A stretch of 36,251 nt of DNA from Salisapilia sapeloensis (Eukaryota; Oomycota; Peronosporomycetes; Peronosporales; Salisapiliaceae): NCBI GenBank assembly GCA_023334545.1, contig JAADVB010000201.1, positions 1 to 36,251 of the forward strand, read 5' to 3'. Both the position numbers and the translations under genes were made by a program. The notes beneath the pieces are model-generated. The model searched no databases. It was not told the origin of the DNA and saw nothing but the letters and a program-made list of their open reading frames with translations. This document shows, one piece after another, positions 1 through 9,283 of this stretch. Each line of letters begins with the position of its first letter. Within the stretch, counting starts at the first letter, position 1.

Positions 1-2
1 CG

Positions 3-1390
3 CCCAGAGCTCCTCGTCCTCGCATGATGCCCGTGCATACGCTTCGGCAGTCCCGAGCACCAGCAGTGGCCACGCTATCAGCAGCACAACCTTCCGCTGG
101 AAATCAAAGTACCAGTCAACTGTCGACTTCTTCCAACCACTACTATATTCGCACACCACACTCGCTACGCCGCGTCGATGGACCTGTGCCACCACATGCA
201 CCCTTTAGCTCTAACGCACCACGTTTCAGATCACCACCTCCGCCACTGCCTCGCGGAAACTTTGTGCCCAACATTCGACCTCCGGCCTTTCGTCCGCCCC
301 GTCTTTCTCTATCGACGTTTCGCCCTCATCCGAAGCACATACCACCACCTTCTTCTGCCACGCAAGCTTCAAGCGGATGTAGAGTGGAGAAAGAGAACAC
401 GAATCCCAATGGGCTGATGGAAACCCAGAAAGACAAGTCGGTTTTCAAGTCATCAGGAGGAAGCGAGTTTGCCTCCCTTCATGCGAAAGGTGACGCTTGC
501 ATCGAGAAGGAAGCAAAGAGGTCCGTCTGGAGTGTAGACCCGGAAGAGCTGGACGAGATGATGGGGCTGCGCGAGGTGTGGAATCTGGAGCAGCAGCAGT
601 CCTGGAAGGACGTATTGACTGGAGACCATCCATCGGAAGGCGAGAATGGCATGGAAAGTAGTACGATTGAGAAGAAAGAGAAGGTCCGGTCGAAGCCTCG
701 TCGCAAGTACTATGCACTCCCCGTCTTGGATGTGGGGAAGAACGATATGTAGGCGTCTTTCGTAGCTTTCGATGTGAGGATGGAAGCCGTAGTCCTGACC
801 GGATGTACATAGAGAGGAGGACGACGACGAGATTTCCGACTTGAAGAGCGGGTGGGACGACAGTCTGCGTCTGCTTCTGAATCCAGAGTCACCCGAGTTC
901 GTTCCTGTGCCAATTCAAGAAGTACGTCCGATGCTTCAGTTGAATATACGAACAGAAGATGCATAACTATTGCCTTTAGACCAGCACGCAGCGACAACAG
1001 AGCGAAACACCTCCACACATGACTTGGTGGCCGGTACGTACTACCTTGATAGCGTGCTGTCAAGAGGACTGATGAGCATGTATCATTCGACAGGGCGACT
1101 GGGAATGCTGCAACTGTGGTACGTCTCGGAGGGAAAGGTAAGTGGACTTCTCGTGGCTCATCACTCCATGTCTGCATAGGTAACCACGTAAGTCGTGTCC
1201 GAGCATACTGCGTCCGCGGCTGGACTGATCTCATGCTATCCGTTTCTACTCGAATACAGAACTTCTCCTACAGGTGCGAATCCATCTCGTTCATCCATAC
1301 AAGGTCGACTTGCAGAGGATGAAATTCGATGATAGGGATCTATGCAAGCGCTGTCTGTGCAGTCGACCGTCCAAATCCAGCGCCGAGTAG
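3..1390 (+). CDS. RanBP2-type zinc-finger protein, 5' end possibly outside window
   Basis: My splice model is join(<3..748, 813..921, 980..1033, 1094..1118, 1180..1187, 1260..1273, 1336..1390), 1011 nt with no internal stop. The frame is open to the left edge; the first ATG is at 24, so the true start may lie outside. The N-terminal 250 residues are Pro/Ser/Arg-rich and look disordered, followed by an acidic stretch (EEDDDEISD). The C-terminus is the finger GDWECCNCGNHNFSYR then DLCKRCLCSRP, which fits W-x-C-x2-C-x3-N-x6-C-x2-C exactly. RanBP2 fingers bind single-stranded RNA, ubiquitin or Ran; which applies here is not visible. Exons 4-6 are only 25, 8 and 14 nt; unspliced frames destroy the finger, which is the main support for the model. 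The acceptor of the last exon (gatag) was chosen because it restores the canonical 10-residue cysteine spacing. Confidence 0.75.
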
Positions 1391-2741
1391 CAGCCGCGCT
1401 TTGTCTGGCGCTTTTTTATGAGACGAGGAGCAGTAGGACGATGAACTTGGTGGCGGCCGGAGATAGTAAAGCATTAATTTAGCAGTGGAAGCGATTAGGA
1501 TCATTTCGACGAGAGTGTGTATGTGCTGTTTTGTCTTTTAGGCGTTATGTCCGCAGCTTCCTATCTAGCTGGTGGTCCAAAAAGAGGAATCTACATGCAC
1601 ATCCTCGGCCGCCTTCATGTCCAGGTATGTCTACTTGAATGAGTGTTTCCAGTGATACGAGAGATTGCATCAAAGCACCAAGACTAGACATACACGAGTG
1701 AGTTCGTGGATTTTGGTCCATGTAAGCATACTGCAAACACGCGCAGTGCCCAATCTCTCTCATGCACTTGCTGATACGAATAAAGATCTACCCTATCTCG
1801 TCATCTTTCTGCTTCGTAAGGTCTTTTGGGCTCGATCGAGTTTCCATCCCCTTTAGCTCTCTGAACGACTCTAGCTGCATTTTATAGTTGCCCTATGTCA
1901 AAACCCAAGAGATGGCCTAGCTAAAACATCCTAAACAGCATTGAAGATTGAAACCGTTGGCAGTCTCGGGCTGGAAACTTGGGTTTCGTTGCACTCATTC
2001 GCATGTGCATCCCGATTTAGATCCAACACGTCTTTAATTGCAAGCAAGCGTCTTCCATGGGACTCGACAGACACACATTTGGCCAAGGCCCAGAGCTACG
2101 AAGTATACCGAAAGGATATTGGAAACCTCATTCGATAGCGATGAAACACACTATCTAGACCTCGAGGCTACCACGATATACCCTTGAAGTCTGCCGAAAG
2201 CATCAACTGGGATCGTCATAGAGATGGATGGATGGAGCTACAAAGTCGTTGGAACGAGGGAATTGGATTGTGTTGGCATGTTGATGCTGAGTGAAGTCTT
2301 GAACATGACTATTCAAGAGATGTAGCGTGCGACCGAGTACTATTTTCGGACGGGGCTTTGACATTGCAACGTGAAAGCATGAACATTAAGGTTGAGGATG
2401 ACTACTCATAAGTCATAACTCGGAAGATTTGGGAGCTACTTATTGATTATATAAGCGTTAATTACCATATATCGAGTGTCCAAAGCTTCAGATTTCACTT
2501 GGACATGAGACGAACAGATATAGTTCTACTGCTGCATGCCATTGAACTTCCATCGTGCTCGATTACTCTTGATCAACTTCTGATAATCACTAACTACGGA
2601 CATGAATTCGCTAGATAAAGAAGAGGTTTTCATGAACCTGTAAGTAAAGTAAGCGGTTGTTCTTAAATGGGAGTTTATTGCATACATACATCCGTGCCTT
2701 TATTCTTCGAGTAGGAAGCACATTTACGCTCCACTCTTTGC
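1391..2741. other. Intergenic region with one doubtful small spliced frame
   Basis: No gene is convincing in this 1.35 kb. The only hint is an ATG at 1547 opening 26 codons (MSAASYLAGGPKRGIYMHIL...) that end exactly at a GTATGT donor at 1625, with an acceptor-like tcttttag just upstream. No downstream exon could be recognised. A short GATG tandem run lies near 2223-2235. The remaining frames are short and overlap on both strands. Confidence 0.5.
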
Positions 2742-3146
2742 TCATAGCAACGCGTACGCAGCAGCTGAAACGGTTGCAAGAGTCACCGTCGACAGCACAT
2801 TTAACGCCATTGCAGCATCCGAGCCACTGTCATTGTCGCTCGATTCGACAGATCCAGCAGATCCTTCCATAGATTCGGACTCTCCGTCATCGGACCCAGT
2901 GTCTTCCACAGACTCTTCCGGCGCTTCCGTCGTCTCTCTTGGTGGCAAGGTTTGAATGGTAAAGTCCTGTCCGTCATCATCATCTCCCGCCTCCTCACCG
3001 GCACTGCTTCCCGAGTTGTCTGAGGACTCGAGTGCCCGACGCACAAGCGGTTGTGTATCCGACGTTACCAGTGCATGCGCGTTGTCGACCGAGAGCGCCG
3101 ACAATAGTGCCACAGCAAGGACCATCAAGACATTTAGACGAACCAT
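2742..3146 (-). CDS. Small acidic secreted protein, probably GPI-anchored
   Basis: A single-exon frame of 134 residues from the ATG at 3146; a GTG two codons upstream is not the start. Residues 1-25 are a clear signal peptide (hydrophobic core LMVLAVALLSAL) with a likely cut after AHA. The mature part is very rich in Ser, Asp, Glu and Gly, with a run of four Asp, and has no cysteine. The last 20 or so residues (from ALNVLSTVTL) are hydrophobic and end the protein, preceded by small residues (GSDAA), as in GPI-attachment signals. I infer a flexible, acidic cell-surface protein. VRRALE near the mature N-terminus resembles RxLR only loosely and there is no EER block, so I do not call it a host-translocated effector. 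No family was recognised. Confidence 0.7.
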   Translation of the reverse strand: MVRLNVLMVLAVALLSALSVDNAHALVTSDTQPLVRRALESSDNSGSSAGEEAGDDDDGQDFTIQTLPPRETTEAPEESVEDTGSDDGESESMEGSAGSVESSDNDSGSDAAMALNVLSTVTLATVSAAAYALL

Positions 3147-3168
3147 GTTCACGTGCGTACTCTTGCAA

Positions 3169-3184
3169 GCGAATGAGGAAATGA
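3169..3184 (-). promoter_or_regulatory. Oomycete-type initiator-like element
   Basis: On the minus strand this reads TCATTTCCTCATTCGC, close to the oomycete initiator plus flanking region (TCANTTY followed by a CAWTT-like block). It lies about 25-40 nt upstream of the ATG of the secreted acidic protein, a normal oomycete leader length. The match is by eye and has one extra base. Confidence 0.4.
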
Positions 3185-3358
3185 GTCTAGTTCAAGTGTA
3201 TCAGCTCTGATCATCGATTCTCTCTCGCCGCCACCTGCTGCCCATCCATGGTGGTGGATGCCATACAAACTCAAAGAACAGCGGACACTCGTCTCCACTT
3301 TGTTCGCCACATGGCAACCGCTATGTCAATGGCACCGCCTCGTCTATTTCCAACTAGT

Positions 3359-5422
3359 CTATGGCACACGACCTGCTTTCAGATACGTTCGATATACGTC
3401 TCGCGCCCGCTCTACGTCGCCCAGGTTTCCACATGCCAGGATCATCCCATGACAAATCTCTTCCACGTCCTCTCTGCTCTCGCCTGATTTGATATCCGTC
3501 GCTTCGAATGCGTCATAGGCGAGAGATGCGCCGTCTCCACTGACATCAATCGCCTTCATGACCTTCTTCGTCCAGTTCACACGCAACTTCTTGACCTTGG
3601 CTACATCTCGTTCGTTCAAAGCAGTCTTGGCCATCTCTAATCGACCGCAGGATGTCGCATTCACAAGCACTTCCTTCACCAGCTGCGGCACTTGTCGAAC
3701 GGGCATGGCATCCTCCACTTCCAGCAGCGCTTGCCACGCAATTTCATCCGTCAACCTCGTGTCGGCACAAATCGTGTTGATGATTCGCGACTGGAGTTTC
3801 GGTACTTGGAATCGGTTCGCAGCTCCTCGATCCGACACGCCTCGAACCAAGTACACGAGTCGTATGCCGTCCTTGACGTCGACAAGGTAGTCGACCATTC
3901 CTAGGACGATGCCCCACTCCTGCGGTTTCCCACTATTGTCGACATTCTTCAAGAAAAGATCAATAGCTTCCTGCGGCTCTTGACGAAACAAGTACGCGTT
4001 CACACCCATGCGAATGGCCTGACGAGGCACATGATCCATGTGCTCAGCAGCAGATGCCATCATATCTGGCACTCGATCCAAGTCATTCAGGAGGACACAC
4101 GCAGTCAAGAGTCGAGGGAGGAGAGCTGCGTCCGACAAAGGCACTTCCTCCTCCTGCATCTGATCATACAGATGCAACACTGCCTCTGTCGCCTCATCCT
4201 CCTTCTCAAACTTCTCCGGATTATTCTCTCGCTGTACTAACCTCTTCTCCAGACGCCTGTACTGATCCTTTCGTACCTCGTACGCGTCTTTATTCACTTC
4301 CAACCCGTCTGCTTTCACAGCATCGTCTTTCAGACGCAAGTAGTACTTGGTATCAAACGCCGCGACGGCACTCCAGTAGTCCATCGGTCGCAGACGATAC
4401 CCCTGCATCCGCATCTCCTCCACGGCATCCAACGCTGCCTGTGTATTTTGGCAGATAGAAGCGACTTTCAGCATCAGCCGATAGAAATACATGTTTGACG
4501 CAGCGCCATCTTCCTTGACTTTTCGACCGAACTTTAATGCTTTTTTATAATTCTTCACATCGATCAGAGCTTTCAAGTATGTGGCGTTCATTGACGCAGT
4601 GGGCAAGATGCCCTGAGACACACACTTCTCATAGTACTTGAGTGCCACGCCGGGGTTCGTGTGCATTAGGAATGCACTCACAGCGAAAGAGTAGAACGTA
4701 CGCAAGTGACGACGAATGTCCACTTCTTGCTCGATCGGAAGGACGCTGCTGTGGGCTGGCAAGACGCCGTCCAGCGTCCGGACAAAGTCTTGTCGGTGCC
4801 GAACGACAGCTACAGCCATCTCGCCCTGCTGCGACTGAACCAACAATGCCATGGCTTCCTGCTCCGTCATCTGCGTCGCCATGTCATCGTAGCGCTTGGG
4901 CTGGTACTTTTGCGGTTCATGTCCGCTGGTCAGTCTCGTCAGTCGATCGCCGAGTTTGTGGTGTGACGCGAGAGCTGGATGGGCAGAGTATAGTGGCGCG
5001 TAGCAGTCGTACACAGCTTGGACGATGGCACTGTATTTGCCCTCTTTCTTGAGCTTTTGCATCCACACTTTTTTCTTCTCCATGTCATCACGCATCCGCT
5101 GCAATCGTTTCTCTAGCGCTGGTTCTCCATTCGATGGAGAAGACTCTGCAGGTCGATCTTTCTGGATCCACTGATCCATCGAGTCAAAATTCTCCGCCAC
5201 ATCTCCATTCTGTTCCTCTAGATCTTCCTCGTCCGTCACAAAAGCCTCTGAAATGGCAAAAATCGGCTTGTCATCGCTCGATCGCGTGGATAATGGCGCT
5301 TTTGCTTGACGGAATACATTCGGGTGGACCTGAAATGCTTTGTAGATATGTTTTTGATCTTGAAGTCCTCGAGATGCGTCCACAGGAAGGCGCACAAGCC
5401 GCTGTCGCACCACTCTTCGCAT
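3359..5422 (-). CDS. PPR-like mitochondrial protein
   Basis: A single exon; I choose the ATG at 5422 (687 residues) over upstream in-frame codons because it starts a basic leader (MRRVVRQRLVRLPVDASRG) typical of a mitochondrial presequence. Residues about 60-130 are acidic then Lys/Glu-rich. From about 235 onward come paired helices of pentatricopeptide type, clearest at 245-350 (for example VALKYYEKCVSQGILPTAS and AALDAVEEMRMQGYRL). More degenerate helical repeats follow to the C-terminus, ending RARDVYRTYLKAGRVP. PPR proteins bind organelle RNA and act in processing, stability or translation; the specific RNA target cannot be read here. Its start lies 62 bp from the divergent DMAC1-like gene. 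The secreted acidic gene follows on the same strand. Confidence 0.8.
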   Translation of the reverse strand: MRRVVRQRLVRLPVDASRGLQDQKHIYKAFQVHPNVFRQAKAPLSTRSSDDKPIFAISEAFVTDEEDLEEQNGDVAENFDSMDQWIQKDRPAESSPSNGEPALEKRLQRMRDDMEKKKVWMQKLKKEGKYSAIVQAVYDCYAPLYSAHPALASHHKLGDRLTRLTSGHEPQKYQPKRYDDMATQMTEQEAMALLVQSQQGEMAVAVVRHRQDFVRTLDGVLPAHSSVLPIEQEVDIRRHLRTFYSFAVSAFLMHTNPGVALKYYEKCVSQGILPTASMNATYLKALIDVKNYKKALKFGRKVKEDGAASNMYFYRLMLKVASICQNTQAALDAVEEMRMQGYRLRPMDYWSAVAAFDTKYYLRLKDDAVKADGLEVNKDAYEVRKDQYRRLEKRLVQRENNPEKFEKEDEATEAVLHLYDQMQEEEVPLSDAALLPRLLTACVLLNDLDRVPDMMASAAEHMDHVPRQAIRMGVNAYLFRQEPQEAIDLFLKNVDNSGKPQEWGIVLGMVDYLVDVKDGIRLVYLVRGVSDRGAANRFQVPKLQSRIINTICADTRLTDEIAWQALLEVEDAMPVRQVPQLVKEVLVNATSCGRLEMAKTALNERDVAKVKKLRVNWTKKVMKAIDVSGDGASLAYDAFEATDIKSGESREDVEEICHGMILACGNLGDVERARDVYRTYLKAGRVP

Positions 5423-5484
5423 CGTGTTTCGAATGGTGATCAAATACTTTACGTAATTTATTTCGTAAGAAATACACACAACAA
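5423..5484. promoter_or_regulatory. 62-bp shared promoter between divergent mitochondrial-type genes
   Basis: Only 62 bp separate the ATG of the PPR-like gene (minus) from the ATG of the DMAC1-like gene (plus). The stretch is AT-rich with TTACGTAA-like and TTCGTAAG-like words. Both leaders and any core promoters must fit here or overlap the opposite coding sequence. Divergence is seen; co-regulation is inferred. Confidence 0.5.
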
Positions 5485-5816
5485 ATGGCAAGCACCACGC
5501 AGGACGAGGACGACTGTCTCGGGTACTAGCACTCGCATCCTTATCGACACAGCAGCCTTCTCACTGACTATATATAACAGATGCCGACTCACAGGCACCA
5601 TCTCTCTACTAGGCGTCTCTGGCTACTTTTGGCACAGTGTACGTCTCCCCTTGTCAATCCCACCTTTCGCCACCTCATTCATAATTGCAGAGTCGGCAGC
5701 TCCCTCGTCGAGAGATCAACCAGCGACAGTGGCTACTATCCTGTGCTGGATTCTTTGCGATTGCAGGAATATGGAGAGCTACTACGGGTCTCATGGACCG
5801 TCCGAAGAAAGAATAA
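5485..5816 (+). CDS. DMAC1/TMEM261-like small membrane protein (complex I assembly type)
   Basis: Model join(5485..5522, 5581..5638, 5691..5816), 73 residues. Introns of 58 and 52 nt have GTACTA and GTACGT donors and taacag and ttgcag acceptors. The spliced protein contains DCLGCRLTGTISLLGVSGY, a CxxCR followed by a glycine-rich membrane helix, which matches the start of the DUF4536 family (distal membrane-arm assembly component of complex I in animals). A second helix (WLLSCAGFFAIAGIW) follows, then a basic tail ending PKKE. Unspliced frames break the conserved core, which supports the model. Location in the mitochondrial inner membrane is inferred from the family. It is convergent with the bHLH-PAS gene, stops 101 bp apart. 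Confidence 0.7.
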
Positions 5817-5917
5817 AATGTATTCAAAATTCATTTCGCAATATAAAAAAGAAGAAACTTATAATCGTGTGCAGGAAGTCTACGCGGCGTCTTGATAACG
5901 CCTCACCCGTATCGTCC

Positions 5918-7186
5918 TTACGACAGTGGAAGTAGACTGCAGTGGAGGTTGGCTGGTCGATGCAGTCCGTCGTACACCATCGCGACAGACACAAACACCT
6001 AGATGAACGTTAGTCTCCAATCTACCTCTTATCACCACTAGTACATACCTTTCGACTGCCAGAGCGCGAGAGGTGCCACATCATCTTGCACTGAGCCGAA
6101 GCTGCTTCACACGCCAAGACCTTGTTCACGATGCCATACATCTTGGGCGCATCGTCCGACGTGCACATCGTGTAGAGGCTGTGCAGTCGAACTTCCTCCA
6201 AGTTCTTGCCACACAATTCCAAAAACAGCATATTCGCTTCTAAAATCGTTCCATCCAACTTGGCCACGAGACTCGGCATGCTCCCGTTCGTAAAGGCGTC
6301 ACGGTACGTCGCGCTGGACCCGTCGATGGTGTCCATCCGCGGAGACGATTCGCTCGGAAGAGGTGGGAAGGAGGCAAAGTCCAGGGGGAAGTTGTTCGCG
6401 AGCGACGGAACGGGCGACGGAAGGTTGTCGATCATGTATGGAATCCCGATCGTCGTGTTGGACGACGGAGTGCCCTTGTGCAGTGGTGGTGGCTGCATGG
6501 GCGTCGAAGTCGACTGGGTCGACAGGTCATCCGAGGAAGGCTGTTCGGACTTCAACGTACCAGCATCCTTTTGCTGGTTTTCTAGCGTCGTGAGGTACTC
6601 GAGCGTGGCTTGCAGGACGCTGTACTTGTCCTTCTTCGACAGCGAGTACCCTGCGACCTCCAGCTTTTGGCGTAGCATTTCGAACTGCTTACTGATGCGC
6701 AATATCCGACGTTGTTCTCGAAGATTGTGTCGCTGTTTCTTAGATAGGTCGTTGCAGTTTCCCGAGAAGGAGTCGTTCGGCGTCCGAGGCGTCGTCGGGG
6801 TCATCGGGAACGGACTCTCGCAGGAGGATTCGCTGCTATAGACAAATTGTAGTTAGTTTATAGGTACCTGATAACGACAGTTCCTTTGGACTAGTCGAAT
6901 GTATAGCATGTAGCTTTTAGTTGATCGAACGGATCGCATACCTAAACGACGGCGTCTGGTCGATAAGGTTTAGCTTGATGTGCATGGGGTAGGCCGTGGC
7001 GGATTCGTTTCGAGGGGAAATCGTAGAATAGGATATGTCGAGCGGGTTGCTGGAGGCGCCGGCGGGGGTCGAGTTCGCCAAGACGTCGCCGTAGTTGGGT
7101 CTGGGCGGCTCGGCCAGTGGGAGGTCGTTCGAGTAGCCGTGGTACGCGGCGTATGGCTGCTGAGGATTGCTCTGATGGGAGCTCAT
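5918..7186 (-). CDS. bHLH-PAS transcription factor
   Basis: Model complement join(7186..6942, 6835..6049, 5998..5918), 370 residues. The start is the ATG at 7186 (MSSHQSN); the longer frame begins with TTG. Residues about 114-170 are a basic helix-loop-helix: RHNLREQRRILRI carries the His-Glu-Arg pattern of E-box binders, then helix FEMLRQKL, loop, and helix KYSVLQATLEYLTTLE. A Pro/Ser-rich linker follows. A single PAS domain occupies about 270-370 (VAKLDGTILEANMLFLEL, then VFVSVAMVYDG) and ends NLHCSLLPLS. The last intron removes an in-frame stop and joins SGSRK to VFVSV, completing the final PAS strands. Likely nuclear, binding DNA as a dimer; ligand or partner is unknown. Confidence 0.8.
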
Positions 7187-8142
7187 ATTCGATCTCAATT
7201 GACGAGCTGGAAGGGGTGCGACACGACGAGAGGTGCGCTACTATAAGATGAAGGGGTTTATCGCGCAGCTGCCGCCTCGCGAGAAGAAAAGAAGGATGTT
7301 GGAAGAGGGGAGCGAGCTTGGTTGGTGATTGATTGTGGATTTAAGACCGAGTTGGGCTGATAATTTATCTTAAAATTTGTATGCAAGACGAGATCAGAAG
7401 CGTCGCCAGCTGGCTAAGAAAAGAATTAACGAGCTGGGAAGAAAAGAGTCTCAAGCGGCCAGATTTGCGCAATGGATTTTAGCGCTTGCACTTTCAAAGG
7501 TAGCAGACGAAAATGCATGCGCTGGTCAAGGTGTGCGCAGAGAAAGAGAGCTCGCAACAGCTTAAAGAAGGCCAAAAGAGGAAAACAAATTATCTTCTAT
7601 GACGTCAACAGAGGGCTTCACCCCTATCCTTCCCGCGACAAGATCGGTATCTGAAAGCAATCCGTTCGGTCCAATTATTAAGACACAACACTCATTCGAA
7701 AGCACGCACATCGCATCTGTCCATCCAAGTCAAAGGCTTCCTATTAAACCGATGGTCTTAGCTTCCCACGTACTCGATCAACTCAGGTCAATGAGAAACT
7801 AATCTCGCCAAAACACGAACCATGTCAGATGGGTACTTGACCTAGCAATACAAAGACTCTGTATACCACTTGCAACTACAGACACAAAGCGTCAATCAAC
7901 TTCTGAAGGGATTCCGGCTCCTTCGGCTCGTGAGGTCGGAGACTTTCGTCCTCCGCGATGGCGCAAGCCCCTTGCCATCCAAAAGTAATCGATTTGTGAT
8001 CAGCCATTGCACCTTCTCGTACATAGTCACTCTTTGAGCGTTCTTCTCTCTCTCGCTTAAATATTTCAACCACGTAAGTCGACACAATACACTCCTCATC
8101 CAGTCCACGAGCACTCTCTACTTTCATTTGCGGTCTGTAAGA
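7187..8142. other. Divergent intergenic region, bHLH-PAS / LURP-one gene
   Basis: This 0.96 kb separates two divergent genes. Short frames are present (the longest with an ATG is 67 codons from 7599), but none resembles a protein. A CRE/bZIP-type palindrome TGACGTCA sits at 7600-7607. A Lys/Arg-coding purine-rich stretch at about 7380-7600 is low-complexity rather than a recognisable gene. A CTTTCATTTGCGG block at about 8120-8132 resembles an oomycete initiator 15-20 nt before the LURP-one ATG. Confidence 0.5.
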
Positions 8143-8772
8143 ATGGGGTGCAAAGTGTCGACGGTCGTAGAGCCTAGTCAACAGTACCGCACGGCGGCCG
8201 TGCATGAAAGATATTGCCAGACTCGTGCTGCTACGCTCCACATGCGAGATCGTTTCCACTCGTACTCAGGCGACGATTTCGTTATCAAAGATGTGAACAC
8301 TCAATTGGACCGGTTTAAGGTGGCTGGTCGAGTCTTTACCACTGGCGACAAAAAATCTTTGCTCGATGCGAGGGACGACGCTTTCATCGCCAGTCTACGG
8401 GAGGATCTTCTAGCTTCTGCTCCTCGGTACTTTGTTTATCGTCGCGACCGATCAGAAAATGCTCTCTTCCAAATCGCTGTGCGCAATCATCGGTTGCATG
8501 GTGTCCGACTGCACGTTCACTTTGTTGAGTCCATTTCTGGTGAGCCGTGCCGAATAGGAATCGTTGGTAACTGGCGCAAACGCAGTGCCAAGATCTGGTT
8601 AAAGCGCGGAGAGCACGGGCGTCGAACAATAGTTGCAGAAGTGTCAAGACGATACGGCGAGCAGGAATTGGACAATCAAGAAGAATACTATGTAAGCGTT
8701 GTGCCAGGCTTCGACCTCGCACTCGTCGTCTTCCTCTGTGTCATCCTGGACGAACAGACGATGGAGAAGTAG
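8143..8772 (+). CDS. LURP-one-related (LOR, tubby-like fold) protein
   Basis: Single exon, 209 residues from the ATG at 8143; the frame extends upstream only to a TTG. The first residues are MGCKVS: Gly2 fits N-myristoylation and Cys3 palmitoylation, so membrane attachment is likely. Residues about 30-190 fit the LOR/DUF567 family: SYSGDDFVIKDVNTQLDRFK, then VAGRVFTTGDKKSLLDARDD, YFVYRRDRSENALFQI and IVGNWRKRSAKIW. This family has the 12-strand barrel around a helix also found in tubby and phospholipid scramblases. Plant members include defence-induced LURP1; oomycete members have no assigned function that I can state. The C-terminal hydrophobic strand FDLALVVFLCVIL matches the central helix of the fold, so I do not call it a transmembrane segment. 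Confidence 0.78.
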   Translation: MGCKVSTVVEPSQQYRTAAVHERYCQTRAATLHMRDRFHSYSGDDFVIKDVNTQLDRFKVAGRVFTTGDKKSLLDARDDAFIASLREDLLASAPRYFVYRRDRSENALFQIAVRNHRLHGVRLHVHFVESISGEPCRIGIVGNWRKRSAKIWLKRGEHGRRTIVAEVSRRYGEQELDNQEEYYVSVVPGFDLALVVFLCVILDEQTMEK

Positions 8773-9283
8773 CTTTCCACTGCATCAGTGCAGTACATCA
8801 AATGGGCCCTACCACAAGGTAGTCGTCGTACTGCTCTGCATATTTGTCGAGTGGAGCAGCGGCGTTCGGTATAGTTAGCTGGCATAACTTCAAAAAATAA
8901 ACTAACATAAAAGTATATCTGAGGTCGGCGTTACAACAGTAGCGAATTGTAAGTTCATGACTTGAGCACTAATGTCTGATCGTCCAATTTTTATATTTTT
9001 TCGTCTTATAATCCAAAGCAGCTACCTCCGGAGGTAGCTATATAGAAATCTCGGATATTGATAATCCAAAAGGTCTGATAATGCTGCAGATCGGTGAAAA
9101 TAAGCGTGGACACAGTCTACGGATAACTTCAACGCGATCTACAAACTTTGAGTCCCCCTAATATAAATGAAAAACATATAACTATTCGTAAACAAAATAT
9201 TTTAGATGTGAATGAATAAATTTGTACTCTTCGTCTCCGCGTTCCTACTCGCCACGACATGAAGCTATCGTTACATTCTACAG
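8773..9283. other. AT-rich intergenic region between convergent genes
   Basis: No coding frame was seen. The stretch is AT-rich and includes the 3' flanks of the LURP-one gene (plus) and the first seven-helix gene (minus). The one notable structure is a perfect 20-bp palindrome, listed separately. Confidence 0.5.
9020..9039. repeat. Perfect 20-bp palindrome
   Basis: AGCTACCTCCGGAGGTAGCT reads identically on both strands with no spacer. Flanking bases do not extend it. It could be a dimeric protein-binding site or part of a 3' processing structure; nothing in the sequence decides. Confidence 0.85.

Noticed and set aside
2742-3146. RxLR-type effector call for the secreted acidic protein
   Set aside because: VRRAL does not fit R-x-L-R and no EER block follows; the hydrophobic C-terminus suggests a GPI anchor instead.
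5306-5935. 209-codon plus-strand frame
   Set aside because: It runs through the start of the PPR-like gene and across both introns of the DMAC1-like gene; the spliced model explains the conserved segment better.
7377-7802. Small plus-strand frames rich in Arg/Lys and Ser
   Set aside because: Mostly non-ATG starts, no splice support and no family resemblance.
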